Shown: positions 8,324 to 16,974 of the stretch, piece after piece | Numbering within the stretch: the stretch's first letter is position 1 | Layout: each line of letters starts with the position of its first letter | Origin: a candidate division WOR-3 bacterium | GTDB lineage: Bacteria > Hydrothermota > Tepidihabitantia > Tepidihabitantales > CAIPLT01 | Direction: 5' to 3' | Assembly: GCA_039801505.1 (NCBI GenBank) | Contig: JBDRUV010000001.1 | Location: 62,001-126,000, forward strand | Length of the DNA stretch: 64,000 nt | Translations under genes and position numbers: made by a program | Notes under the pieces: model-generated | Told to the model about the DNA's origin: nothing | Databases searched by the model: none | Seen by the model: only the letters and a program-made list of their open reading frames with translations

Positions 8324-9217
8324 TTACTCTTCACCTTTAATGGGCGAGTAGTAAAACACTTGCTCACCGACCTTAACATTTAAGTAGCTGGCAACCACCG
8401 GGCATTTAGCCATAAGAATAAAAAAACAGTCGCGGTCGACATTAATTAGTGATTCAAAATTTGCATGACCTTTGGCAATTACGATATCAGCATTTTCAAA
8501 GTTAGATAAAAATTCGTCGGTTACTGCCGAGAAATCAACTCCGAGATAGCGTTTATTGGTGTCTTTATTAAGTTCTAGTAATTGGCCCAGGGTATCTAAT
8601 TTGGCCCGGCGAGCGTCTTCAGCTACTGCATCATTGAGGATTGGATAGGCCTTTAGCACAATATTGATCTTTTTGTCTTTGAGGGATTCTAAAACCAGTT
8701 TATCTAAAAAAACCTCTCCGGCATTATCTAAAATATATAAAATTGTTTCGGCGGTTTTAAATTTCTCCTTAAAAATTTGGTAGTGATTTATCGTAAAAGG
8801 TTTTTCAAAAAGTTCGAGAAATTCTTTTCTTAAATCTTTTTGGGCGGCATCTAAATAAATATCGGCTGGCCCGACATCGATGATATTACCGCAAGCTGAG
8901 GCCTTAATCCCTGAAAAAATTGGATCAGAAAGTCGGCTAATTTTAGGTTTTAACTCATTATAAAGCCGTTCTCCCAGCTCATTTTCTTTGCGCCTCACTA
9001 AAACAAACGGGTCAATATTTCCAAGTTCTTGGTATACAGCTTCAAGCACTTCAGATGTAAACTTACTTGGAGGATGTTCTAGGGAGGTTTTAGCTGCAGT
9101 CTCTAAGGCAACTTTATATACGTGTTTTTTAGTTTCTTCACTAATATTAGGAACATGAGCTAAAATGCGCTTAACTTGCATAAGCACGCATGGTATGCAT
9201 TGGGACGAGGACTGCAT
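8324..9217 (-). CDS. DUF89 / ARMT1-like damage-control phosphatase family protein
   Basis: A 297-residue protein of the DUF89 family (COG1578 type). The N-terminus has a CIPC motif (QSSSQCIPCVLMQVKRIL) typical of the prokaryotic subfamily; KASACGNIIDVG, YILDNAGEVFLDKLVLESL and the DIVIAKGHANFESL segment carry the conserved Asp/Asn metal-site residues. Members are metal-dependent phosphatases thought to hydrolyse damaged sugar phosphates or phospho-metabolites. Tight linkage to hypC (1 base) suggests co-expression, possibly related to metal-centre or hydrogenase maturation, but that is inference. No clear Shine-Dalgarno precedes the ATG. Confidence 0.82.
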   Translation of the reverse strand: MQSSSQCIPCVLMQVKRILAHVPNISEETKKHVYKVALETAAKTSLEHPPSKFTSEVLEAVYQELGNIDPFVLVRRKENELGERLYNELKPKISRLSDPIFSGIKASACGNIIDVGPADIYLDAAQKDLRKEFLELFEKPFTINHYQIFKEKFKTAETILYILDNAGEVFLDKLVLESLKDKKINIVLKAYPILNDAVAEDARRAKLDTLGQLLELNKDTNKRYLGVDFSAVTDEFLSNFENADIVIAKGHANFESLINVDRDCFFILMAKCPVVASYLNVKVGEQVFYYSPIKGEE

Positions 9218-9246
9218 AAATTTTTATATGTTGACCTGGCGATGAT

Positions 9247-10413
9247 CTATGCCTGAGGCTTAGTTTGTTCTTCTGTTGAACTTGTTTCAGCGGCGTGTGG
9301 TTTAGCTGCTTCCGTTACCTTAAATTGGTCTTCTTTTTCGGCCAAAAGATTTCGATCGTCTTTCTTTTTGTAAATTACCAAGAACGAAGTAGTTAGTCCG
9401 GTGTAGAAAATTGTAAGCGGATATGAGAGCACAAAAAGAATTATCACATAATAACTTAAAAGGACAATTACAGAACTTATCGCCATCGCCCAATTGCTGG
9501 CCCTAAAAGCAAATGGCGAGAAAAGAATCTCACTACCAACGAGTGTCAAAAACTTATCATAAATTAATGAAAGCCATTCTGGACACCAACAAGGGATTAC
9601 CACTTTAAACCCGTAGCTAGCATTGGTTACAAGTTCTAGAATCTTATCACCCATGAAGATCCTCAAAATATTTGTGCCGATTACTACCGAGGCTCGACTA
9701 AAAAGTCCTAAAATTATAAATCCCACTTTTGAGAGAAAAGCGACAATTAAGGTATACCAAATGGTCCGGGCCGTTTGGTGGTTGACCATGGAAAAGACCT
9801 CAAATAGAGTATCAAAGGTATCGGTTTTAGCAGTGCCAATGATGGCTGGGGCATAAAGCAGGGCAAAGTATAAGATTACAACCAGATAAGCAATAAAAAG
9901 CGAGGCAAAAAAGGCGACCACGGTAAAGATGCTCATAAAAAGTTCCCCAAAATAAGGGATTCGGCCAATTGCTGAAAGAATAAGACCGCAAGCCACTACG
10001 GTTGCGATGAAAATTATTACCAGAACCCAGGACATAAAAATAGTATTAATATTTTTGAACGCAAACTTAAAAGCTTCGCTAATTTGGAAGAAATCATCGC
10101 CGCGCAGCTGCTCAAAAGTTACCTTCACCACAGCGGTTGCGGTAATAAGCAGGGAAGCTAAAAAAAACGCCACTCCAATACTGTATAAAATCCAGCCATA
10201 CCATGTAAGTGCTTCGGGAATCGGCAGTACCCGATAAGCATCCCAGATTTGGACAAAGCTCCAGCCCGAGGCTAAAAATCCTAAATAAGTAAAAATATTA
10301 TAACCCAGACCACCAACAAACAGCCCCAGCCCCATCATCAGGAGCTTTTTAGCGGAAAAGCCTAGCTTTAAGGCTCGAAATAAGTCTTTATAGTTAAAAT
10401 GAAGTTCGGTCAT
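9247..10413 (-). CDS. Polytopic membrane protein of unknown function
   Basis: A 388-residue protein with about six or seven hydrophobic segments (around residues 22-46, 72-95, 125-150, 160-190, 215-245 and 305-345), starting in a charged N-terminal stretch and ending in a hydrophilic Glu/Ala/Thr-rich tail (residues ~355-388). I do not recognise the family. The alternation of membrane spans resembles glycerophosphodiester phosphodiesterase-associated or DUF4013-like proteins, but this is only a visual likeness. The start ATG has a strong AAGGAGG 4 bases upstream. It is followed after 29 bases by the DUF89 gene, and preceded after 9 bases by a small membrane protein. Confidence 0.7.
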   Translation of the reverse strand: MTELHFNYKDLFRALKLGFSAKKLLMMGLGLFVGGLGYNIFTYLGFLASGWSFVQIWDAYRVLPIPEALTWYGWILYSIGVAFFLASLLITATAVVKVTFEQLRGDDFFQISEAFKFAFKNINTIFMSWVLVIIFIATVVACGLILSAIGRIPYFGELFMSIFTVVAFFASLFIAYLVVILYFALLYAPAIIGTAKTDTFDTLFEVFSMVNHQTARTIWYTLIVAFLSKVGFIILGLFSRASVVIGTNILRIFMGDKILELVTNASYGFKVVIPCWCPEWLSLIYDKFLTLVGSEILFSPFAFRASNWAMAISSVIVLLSYYVIILFVLSYPLTIFYTGLTTSFLVIYKKKDDRNLLAEKEDQFKVTEAAKPHAAETSSTEEQTKPQA

Positions 10414-10422
10414 AACGCCTCC

Positions 10423-10569
10423 TTAATAAGTTAAAAATTTCTTCATAGCATAAATTATAAAAAAAAGCACGAAGGCTAAACTTAAAATAGTAATAAAACG
10501 CCACGGCGGATTAAAAATCTTTTTGCGTTTAATCAGCTTAAAATCGTTTCGCCTTTGTAGATCGACCAT
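10423..10569 (-). CDS. Small single-span membrane protein (48 residues), probably leaderless
   Basis: The frame opens at a TTG further upstream, but that TTG is part of a -35 box, so the first usable start is the ATG at 10569, giving 48 residues: a basic N-terminus (LQRRNDFKLIKRKK), one hydrophobic span (residues ~24-41, FITILSLAFVLFFIIYAM) and a short tail. It is 9 bases upstream of the polytopic membrane protein gene and probably heads that operon. No Shine-Dalgarno is present; the -10 box ends 10 bases before the ATG. Function unknown. Confidence 0.55.
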   Translation of the reverse strand: MVDLQRRNDFKLIKRKKIFNPPWRFITILSLAFVLFFIIYAMKKFLTY

Positions 10570-10579
10570 CTTATAAAAG

Positions 10580-10608
10580 AGCATATTAGAAAAAATAATA
10601 GTTGTCAA
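10580..10608 (-). promoter_or_regulatory. Promoter for the membrane-protein/DUF89/hypC/mutM set
   Basis: On the minus strand TTGACA (10608-10603), a 17-base spacer and TATGCT (10585-10580). The -10 box ends 10 bases before the ATG at 10569, so the mRNA leader would be only about 3-4 nt. Confidence 0.65.
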
Positions 10609-11040
10609 GAGTAAAAAAGACAGAAGCGTTTTAATTAAATAAACAAATCATAAAGAACAAGCTAAAAATTAGGAGGCCGGTTGTAATAATTTTTTATTTT
10701 TTAACTTGTATTCCTGATATATAACAGCAGGTGATCTTGCGGCTACATTAATAAGTAGTTTAGATGTTAATTTTTTATAGGCCCAATAATTAAGAACGGC
10801 CATACGTCATTATATTTCCTAAATAGATAGAACGTTTAAAACCACCCGTATCATAAGTCCGGGGACCGCCCGGGGACGGTCATGGGACAAATTTTATGAA
10901 TGTAGCTCTTGCCAAACAAAAATTTGGTGGTAAAGTTTGTAATGATGCGTTGTAGTCAAGAGAGTCGGAGAAAGCCTTGACTTGAGGGAAAAGGGGGTTC
11001 ATTTTGCAATAATTAGAAAAGAAGGAAGCACGTGACAGAC
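10609..11040. other. Gene-poor stretch with no intact gene
   Basis: No convincing coding region is seen on either strand. A short open stretch from the ATG at 10896 (MNVALAKQKFGGKVCNDAL, then a TAG at 10953) reads like the start of a broken gene that I cannot identify. A G/C-rich patch around 10857-10886 has repeated GGGGAC units and resembles the dispersed element at 44754-44778 over a short core. The rest is A/T-rich and may hold upstream signals for the minus-strand operon. Confidence 0.5.
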
Positions 11041-11355
11041 ATGCCAACAAAGTATCTACGAGGAACAGAGACTTTTGAGGCAGGTTTGGACCGGATTTTG
11101 GATTATACGGATCGGGGATTTGTAGTTTTGTCAGCCAATCAAGGGTGGGATGACGAAAAAATTGAGAATGAGGCGTTCTAGGAATTGAAAGGAGAGATGA
11201 AGAAAATTGGGGCCAAGTTTTTCAAACTAGATGGGGTATGGCACGACGAAACTTTAGGGAAAGAGTATCGGGAGAAATCGTTATTTGTGCCTTATCCAGG
11301 TGAGGATTGGGGGACGAAGGAGGAGTTTTTGGATAAGATGTTGAAAGTAGCTTAA
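11041..11355 (+). pseudogene. Decayed small gene, in-frame TAG at codon 47
   Basis: From the ATG at 11041 the frame reads 46 residues (MPTKYLRGTETFEAGLDRIL...), a TAG at 11179-11181, then a further 57 sensible residues with the motif GAKFFKLDGVWHDETLGKEYREKSLFVPYPG, to a TAA at 11353-11355. The codon use and the hydrophilic/aromatic pattern carry straight on across the TAG, which indicates a nonsense mutation rather than two genes. The layout, a short protein with an x-S-L/F-L/F-V-P strand after a G-V-W/R-Y element, recalls small phage- or plasmid-type accessory proteins, but I cannot name a family with confidence. Suppressed TAG is possible but nothing else supports it. Confidence 0.5.
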
Positions 11356-11631
11356 ACTCATAATCAGGAAGCGATTATAAGGGTGGGCAGCGTAGATGTT
11401 ATATGGCGGTGTTCTTGTTTGGGTTACTATTAAGTTAGGGTGCGATTTCCTTGACAATAAGAGGCCGCGGCAGCTGATATTATTTCTCCGATAAAGATAT
11501 CGCCATTGTTTATAATTCAACGGAGAAAGATGTGGTTGATGCCAGCAGTTGATCTGGAGACGGGTTTTGAAGAAGTATAATGTGGCCAAGACCAGATAAA
11601 CTAGTGAGCAGTGTGTGAACCGCGCTGGCTA
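11356..11631. other. Non-coding or decayed sequence upstream of recA
   Basis: No intact gene. The plus-strand frame of the preceding pseudogene can be followed a little further (HNQEAIIRVGSVDVIWRC) and then breaks into stops, so more of the decayed gene may lie here. No RNA gene or clear repeat is visible. Confidence 0.4.
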
Positions 11632-11659
11632 TTGACATTCTGATATTTGTTTTTATACT
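11632..11659 (+). promoter_or_regulatory. recA promoter
   Basis: TTGACA (11632-11637), 16-base spacer, TATACT (11654-11659). The -10 box is 33 bases before the recA ATG and the leader contains AAAGGAG, so this is a conventional leader. No obvious palindromic LexA-type site is seen between the promoter and the gene. Confidence 0.75.
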
Positions 11660-11692
11660 AATTTTATAAAACTTAACCAAAGGAGTTAAATA

Positions 11693-12727
11693 ATGGCTGA
11701 CGAGGAGAAAATCAAGGCATTAAAGCAAGCGATTTCGCAGGTTGAAAAACAGTTCGGGAAGGGTGCCATTATGCGTTTAGGCGACTCCTCGGTTGAAGTT
11801 CAAACCGAGGTGATTCCCACCGGCTCCATTGGACTAGATTATGCCTTAGGGGTTGGAGGTCTACCGCGGGGGCGGGTAATTGAGATCTTTGGACCTGAGG
11901 CTTCGGGCAAAACCACCCTTACCTTACAAATAATTGCCCAAGTGCAGAAGCTTGGGGGCACAGCCGTATTTATTGATGCTGAGCACGCCTTAGATGTGCG
12001 CTATGCCCAGGCCTTAGGGGTCGATTTAGACAATCTATTTGTGGCCCAGCCCGATAGCGGTGAGCAGGCCCTAGAGATTGCTGAAACCTTGACCCGTTCT
12101 GGGGCTTTGGATGTATTTGTAATTGATTCCGTGGCGGCACTAGTGCCGCGGGCCGAGATTGAAGGCGAAATGGGTGATGCCTTTGTCGGTGTGCAGGCCC
12201 GGTTAATGTCTCAAGCTCTACGCAAGCTTTCGGCCGTGATCAGTAAATCAAAAACTTGTGCTGTGTTTACTAATCAGATTCGCCAAAAGATCGGTGTGAT
12301 GTTTGGTAATCCCGAGACCACCCCAGGTGGTTTGGCTTTGAAGTTTTATGCCAGTATTCGGTTAGATATTCGCCGAATTGGTCAGATTAAGCGCGGTGAA
12401 GAGATTGTTGGTAGTCGAACCAAAGTAAAAGTCGTGAAAAATAAATTAGCCCCACCATTTAAAGAAGCCGAGTTTGATATCATCTATGGTAAGGGAATTT
12501 CTCGGGCTGGCGAACTGGTTGATTTAGGACTACAGTTTAATGTCCTAGAACGGGCCGGAGCCTGGTACCAATTTGAGGGTGAAAAGATTGGTCAGGGGCG
12601 CGAAAATGCCATTCAGTTTTTAGAAGCTAATCCGGAGTTTGCCCAAAAAATTGAGAAAAAGTTAATTGCGGTATTATATGCCAAACCTGATGAAATTAAA
12701 ACTGAGACCAAACAGAAGAAATCCTAA
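11693..12727 (+). CDS. recA: Recombinase RecA
   Basis: A 344-residue RecA, the DNA-strand-exchange ATPase of homologous recombination. Walker A is [10 protein letters not shown] (about residues 66-75); the conserved [16 protein letters not shown], the [20 protein letters not shown] segment and the [21 protein letters not shown] loop are intact. The C-terminus is short and lysine-rich rather than strongly acidic. The ATG has AAAGGAG 8 bases upstream. It leads the recA-recX-alaS operon; recX starts inside its 3' end. Confidence 0.98.
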   Translation: MADEEKIKALKQAISQVEKQFGKGAIMRLGDSSVEVQTEVIPTGSIGLDYALGVGGLPRGRVIEIFGPEASGKTTLTLQIIAQVQKLGGTAVFIDAEHALDVRYAQALGVDLDNLFVAQPDSGEQALEIAETLTRSGALDVFVIDSVAALVPRAEIEGEMGDAFVGVQARLMSQALRKLSAVISKSKTCAVFTNQIRQKIGVMFGNPETTPGGLALKFYASIRLDIRRIGQIKRGEEIVGSRTKVKVVKNKLAPPFKEAEFDIIYGKGISRAGELVDLGLQFNVLERAGAWYQFEGEKIGQGRENAIQFLEANPEFAQKIEKKLIAVLYAKPDEIKTETKQKKS

Positions 12728-13289
12728 TAAGCTGTCGTTATATTTAGATGGCCGGTATTTTACCAGTCTGTCTCGAGATCTGGTATTAAAATTAGGCATC
12801 ACAACCGATGAGGAACTAACCGAAGAGCAGGTTGATCTTTTGGGACTAAGGGCTAATGAAGAAAAGGCCCGCAGTTATGCCTTACGACTACTTTCTTATC
12901 GCCCCCGGAGTAAAAACGAGCTACTTGAACGGTTAACGAAAAAAGGCTATCCCCAGGAAATTATCCGTAAGGTTGTAGAAAATTTAGCTAAAGAAAATTT
13001 AATCTCAGATTACGAGTATGCGAAAAGCATTGTTCGGCACTATCTCAATTTTCGACTCAAAGGACGCCATAAAATTATCTATGAGCTTAAAAAGCGAGGG
13101 ATTTCAGAAGAGATTATAAATCAGGTCCTAAAAGAGATTAACCCGGAAGAAGAGCTTCGGGCGTTAAAAACATTATTAGCCAAAAAACTCATGAGTAAAA
13201 CCCAAGAGCCATCAAAACTTAAGGCGCGGCTAATGCGTAGTGGTTTTAGTTTATCCCTAATTAATAAAGTTTTACACGAGACCAGATGA
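12690..13289 (+). CDS. recX: Regulatory protein RecX
   Basis: A protein of about 199 residues that binds RecA filaments and tunes their activity. It has the [11 protein letters not shown] beginning, then RecX three-helix repeats: [78 protein letters not shown] and a final repeat ending [12 protein letters not shown]. The frame is open from 12666, and ATGs at 12666, 12678 and 12690 are possible; 12690 gives the family-like N-terminus. The start lies within the end of recA. It overlaps alaS by 4 bases (ATGA). Confidence 0.9.
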   Translation: MKLKLRPNRRNPNKLSLYLDGRYFTSLSRDLVLKLGITTDEELTEEQVDLLGLRANEEKARSYALRLLSYRPRSKNELLERLTKKGYPQEIIRKVVENLAKENLISDYEYAKSIVRHYLNFRLKGRHKIIYELKKRGISEEIINQVLKEINPEEELRALKTLLAKKLMSKTQEPSKLKARLMRSGFSLSLINKVLHETR

Positions 13290-15940
13290 ATCATCGGGAT
13301 ATTAGACAAACCTTTTTAGATTTTTATGCTGAACGTGGCCATAAAATTGTGGCCTCATCCTCATTGATTCCCAAAGACGACCCAACCCTTTTATTTACCA
13401 GCGCTGGGATGGTTCAGTTTAAGCCGTATTATGCCGGCACGGTCCCGGTACCGTATCGTCGAGCCACATCGATACAGAAGTGTCTACGAGCCACGGACTT
13501 AGAGGCGGTTGGTAAATCAATTAAATACTGCACTTTTTTTGAAATGCTCGGTAACTTTTCGTTTGGTGATTATTTTAAGAAAGAGGCGATTCCTTGGGCC
13601 TGGGAATATCTTACCGAAGTAGTTAAATTACCTAAAGAGAGGTTATATGTCTCAGTATACGAAGAGGATGCTGAGGCTTATGAAATATGGCGTAAAGATG
13701 TTGGTCTTGCGCCTGAGCGCATCTTTCGGCTCGGAGCTGATAACAATTTCTGGGGACCAGCTGGACTGGTTGGGGCCTGCGGGCCTTGTTCGGAAATCTA
13801 TTACGATTTAGGCGAAGAGTTTGGTTGTAAAAAGCCTAATTGTGGGCCGGGTTGCGATTGCGAGCGCTATTTAGAACTTTATAATATTGTGTTTCCGCAG
13901 TATGATAAGCAGCTGGATGGTCGACTCTTGCCCTTAAAAAATCGTGGTATTGATACCGGAATGGGTCTTGAGCGTCTGGCCATGGTCTCACAAGGTAAAC
14001 GTTCCATATTTGAGACCGATCTTTTTGCGCCACTCTTGCGGCGGCTGACCAAAATTTTAGACCGGCCGTTAACCTTAGAAACCAAGGTGGCGTTTTACGC
14101 AGCTGTAGATCATGCGCGCGCCCTGACTTTTGCTATTGGTGATGGGGCCTTACCGTCAAATGAGGGTCGGGGTTATGTGCTGCGCAGCATTTTGCGCCGG
14201 GCCTTGCTTTTTGCTTATAAAATTGGCATTACCGAACCATTTCTCTATCGGTTAGCTGGCGAGGTTATTACGGAGATGCGGCAGTGGTATCCAGAATATA
14301 AAGAGAAACAAGAGACAATAGCCCTGGTGATAAAAACCGAAGAAGAGCGCTTCTTAAAAACCTTAGCTAGTGGCCTTGAGCGCTTTAACGAATTAATCGA
14401 GCACTATCGGGACACAAAAATTATTCCCGGAATCGAGGCTTTTCGACTGCACGATACTTTTGGATTTCATATTGAGCTTTCCCAAGAGTTAGCTAAAGAA
14501 GCCGATTATCAGATCGATGTGTTAGGTTTTGAGGCCGAGATGGCCAAGCAGAAAGAGCGTTCCAAGAAAGTTATCATCGATACGAATCAAGCTTTTACGG
14601 AAACCGAAGAAGAAGCCTTGGCTCGAGCCGCCTTAGAGTTTTACGGCTACGATTTCACTGAGTTAGAGACTAATCTACTGTTAGTGCGTAAACTTTCGGA
14701 TAACGAATACGAAGTTCTCCTGGAGCGCACGCCGTTTTACGCCCAAGGCGGTGGGCAGGTCGGGGATACCGGCAGGATTGTTGGTGAAGGTTTTGAATTA
14801 GAGATTACGGATAGCTATTATAAAGCCCAGCGGCGCTTTTCTAAGGGTCGGCTGGTGCGGGGCGAACTTAAAGAAGGAGTCTATCTTTCTGAACCGATCT
14901 TAGTAAAGGCAATTGTGGATCTAGAGCGGCGAAGAGAAATCGAACGCGCCCATACGGCAACCCATCTTTTGCACAGTGCTTTACGGCAGGTTTTAGGAGA
15001 ATTTACCAAGCAAGAAGGTTCGTTAGTAGAACCTGGCCGGTTGCGTTTTGATTTTCGGGCTCCAGCGCCGCTTACTACAGATCAACTAAATAAGCTTGAA
15101 GAACTAGTAAATCGCAAGGTGCTGGAAGACCTCAAAGTTGAGCATCTCCGGAACTTGCCCATAGCCGAGGCCCAAAAGCTTGGGGCTTTAGCCTTTTTTG
15201 GTGAGACTTATGGCGAGCGGGTCAATGTCATCAAGATAGGAAATTTTTCTTGCGAGTTTTGTGGTGGTACACATCTACGCCGCACCGGCGAGATTGGCTT
15301 ATTTAAGATCGTAGCTGAAGAAGCCGTCGCGGCTGGAATTCGGCGTATTACCGCCTATGTTGGGCTTAAGGCTTATTTAGAAACCAAACGCGAACGGGCA
15401 TTATTGGATGAGGCACTTTTGGTGCTGAAAGTACCTGAAGAACGCTTAGCCAAGCGGCTTAGTGAGCTATTGGCCGAAAAAACTGAATTAGAAAGGCGTC
15501 TGACTGAGTTATGGCATAAGCAGCTCAAAGCCGAAGCCCAGAAACTTCTTAGCCAGTCAGAACGCTACTTAGGACTTAATCTTATTGTAGCCCAGTTTAC
15601 CGATTACGAGGTAAACGATTTACGCATTATCGCTGATGAGTTGCGCCGGGCGATTCCCCAAAGGCTCTGCGCAATCCTAATAACTGAGCACAGCTCGGGA
15701 GTTCGATTTGTAGTCGGTGTGTCGTCTGATCTAAAAAATCTATTACCAGCTAAAGACCTGGCTCAAAAGCTTGGCGAGGCCATAGGCGGGTTTGGCGGCG
15801 GACGCGAGCATTTAGCTGAAGGGGGTGCTAAGAGTAAACCAACTGGGGATTTCAGCTCGAGGGCTAAAGAAATTATCGCAAGGTATCAGGGTAAAATTTT
15901 ACCCGACGAGAATTTGAGCCCAACCGAGCCTAATGACTAA
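13286..15940 (+). CDS. alaS: Alanyl-tRNA synthetase
   Basis: An 884-residue class II synthetase of usual length. The catalytic domain starts at residue 1 (DIRQTFLDFYAERGH, then LLFTSAGMVQFKPYYAG), followed by the editing domain with HTATHLL and the metal motif CEFCGGTHLRRTGEIG, a coiled coil and the C-Ala domain ending in GFGGGREHLAEGGA. An additional cysteine cluster (CKKPNCGPGCDCE, residues ~185-197) in the catalytic domain could bind a metal and occurs in some AlaRS. It charges tRNA-Ala and edits Ser/Gly. It overlaps recX by 4 bases. Confidence 0.97.
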   Translation: MNHRDIRQTFLDFYAERGHKIVASSSLIPKDDPTLLFTSAGMVQFKPYYAGTVPVPYRRATSIQKCLRATDLEAVGKSIKYCTFFEMLGNFSFGDYFKKEAIPWAWEYLTEVVKLPKERLYVSVYEEDAEAYEIWRKDVGLAPERIFRLGADNNFWGPAGLVGACGPCSEIYYDLGEEFGCKKPNCGPGCDCERYLELYNIVFPQYDKQLDGRLLPLKNRGIDTGMGLERLAMVSQGKRSIFETDLFAPLLRRLTKILDRPLTLETKVAFYAAVDHARALTFAIGDGALPSNEGRGYVLRSILRRALLFAYKIGITEPFLYRLAGEVITEMRQWYPEYKEKQETIALVIKTEEERFLKTLASGLERFNELIEHYRDTKIIPGIEAFRLHDTFGFHIELSQELAKEADYQIDVLGFEAEMAKQKERSKKVIIDTNQAFTETEEEALARAALEFYGYDFTELETNLLLVRKLSDNEYEVLLERTPFYAQGGGQVGDTGRIVGEGFELEITDSYYKAQRRFSKGRLVRGELKEGVYLSEPILVKAIVDLERRREIERAHTATHLLHSALRQVLGEFTKQEGSLVEPGRLRFDFRAPAPLTTDQLNKLEELVNRKVLEDLKVEHLRNLPIAEAQKLGALAFFGETYGERVNVIKIGNFSCEFCGGTHLRRTGEIGLFKIVAEEAVAAGIRRITAYVGLKAYLETKRERALLDEALLVLKVPEERLAKRLSELLAEKTELERRLTELWHKQLKAEAQKLLSQSERYLGLNLIVAQFTDYEVNDLRIIADELRRAIPQRLCAILITEHSSGVRFVVGVSSDLKNLLPAKDLAQKLGEAIGGFGGGREHLAEGGAKSKPTGDFSSRAKEIIARYQGKILPDENLSPTEPND

Positions 15941-15970
15941 GGATGCCCGAAGCCTTAAATATTGAAGGGT

Positions 15971-16939
15971 ATGTTGAGCAAATGGCGACAGTTATTTTTT
16001 GTTTTATTGATTATTGGGGCAAGCCTTGAGACCCGGGCCAATAATTTATTTCTAATTCGGCGGCATAATAAATACGGCTATATTGATCGTAAAGGCCAAG
16101 TAGTAATTAATCCGATCTACGATTATGCGCGAGAGTTTTCTGAAGGCTTAGCAGCGGTCGCGCTTAAAGGGCTCTGGGGCTATATTGATACTTTAGGTCG
16201 GTATCAAATTCCCTTGCAATACGATTGGGCTGAAAGTTTTAGTTGGGGTCGTGCCGAGGTCCGGCTGAACAATAAGAGATATTATATTAATAGAAAAGGC
16301 GAAGTAGTATTTGAACTAAAATATCCCTATGCCGATGAATTTTCCGAAGGTCGATTGCGGGTTTCGAATGGGGAAAAATATGGCTTTCTTGACCCAGCCG
16401 GACGGCTTATTGGCAAGTTAGGCTACGACTGGGCTGATAACTTTTCCCAAGGCTTAGCCGTGGTATGTAAAGACAAGAAATACGGCTTTATTAATATCAA
16501 AGGCGAGTATTATATAAGACCGCAATTTAGCTGGGCTGGGCGCTTTCAGGACAACCGGGCTCCAATTAAACTGGACTCGCAATATGGCTATATCAATCTT
16601 CGGCAGGAGATTATTATTCCGCCACGTTTTGACGACGCCTGGGAGTTCTCGGAAGGTTTGGCTGTAGTGCGCGTCAATAACTACTTTGGGGCCATTGACA
16701 GCTTAGGCAAGTTTGTAATTTTACCCAAATATCAGGGACTGGCGAGCTTTAGTGAGGGGCTTATAGCATTTACCCTAGACAGCCTATATGGCTATTTGGA
16801 TACCTCAGGTCGGGTGGTAATCCCGGCAAAGTTTAGTTATGCTGGGCCATTTCGGGGCGGCTTGGCATTAGTAAAGATTAAAGACCAATGGGCGTATATC
16901 AATAAAGCTGGTAAGATTATTTGGAGCGAACGCAAATAA
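15971..16939 (+). CDS. Exported WG (KWG) repeat protein
   Basis: After a signal-type hydrophobic segment (residues ~8-24, LFFVLLIIGASLETRA) the whole protein consists of about nine WG repeats of roughly 30 residues, with the pattern Y-G-Y/F-I-(D/N)-x-x-G-x-x-V-I-x-P-x-(Y/F)-(D/S)-x-A-x-x-F-S-(E/Q)-G-L-A-V/A-V. Such repeats (bacterial KWG leptospira-type family) form beta-rich extracellular domains of uncertain function. The ATG at 15971 has GAAGGG directly upstream; a TTG at 15962 would add three residues. It stands 30 bases after alaS and 35 before nadA. Confidence 0.8.
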   Translation: MLSKWRQLFFVLLIIGASLETRANNLFLIRRHNKYGYIDRKGQVVINPIYDYAREFSEGLAAVALKGLWGYIDTLGRYQIPLQYDWAESFSWGRAEVRLNNKRYYINRKGEVVFELKYPYADEFSEGRLRVSNGEKYGFLDPAGRLIGKLGYDWADNFSQGLAVVCKDKKYGFINIKGEYYIRPQFSWAGRFQDNRAPIKLDSQYGYINLRQEIIIPPRFDDAWEFSEGLAVVRVNNYFGAIDSLGKFVILPKYQGLASFSEGLIAFTLDSLYGYLDTSGRVVIPAKFSYAGPFRGGLALVKIKDQWAYINKAGKIIWSERK

Positions 16940-16940
16940 C

Positions 16941-16969
16941 TTGCTATTTTAGAGATTTTTGGTTATAAT
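16941..16969 (+). promoter_or_regulatory. nadA promoter, start codon at the expected transcription start
   Basis: TTGCTA (16941-16946), 17-base spacer and a perfect TATAAT (16964-16969). Only 5 bases separate the -10 box from the nadA ATG and there is no Shine-Dalgarno, so the transcript should be leaderless. Confidence 0.8.
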
Positions 16970-16974
16970 ATTTA

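Noticed and set aside
8323-8379. Longer HypC start at 8379
   Set aside because: HypC must begin MCLAIP with Cys2; the extra codons overlap the DUF89 gene and read as its shadow.
10896-11355. Amber (TAG) stops at 10953 and 11179 as possible pyrrolysine codons
   Set aside because: No pyl genes are visible, the reading frames are short and other stops and breaks follow; decay explains it better.
11281-11589. Minus-strand 102-codon ORF
   Set aside because: It overlaps the plus-strand decayed gene and has a composition unlike coding sequence; judged a shadow.
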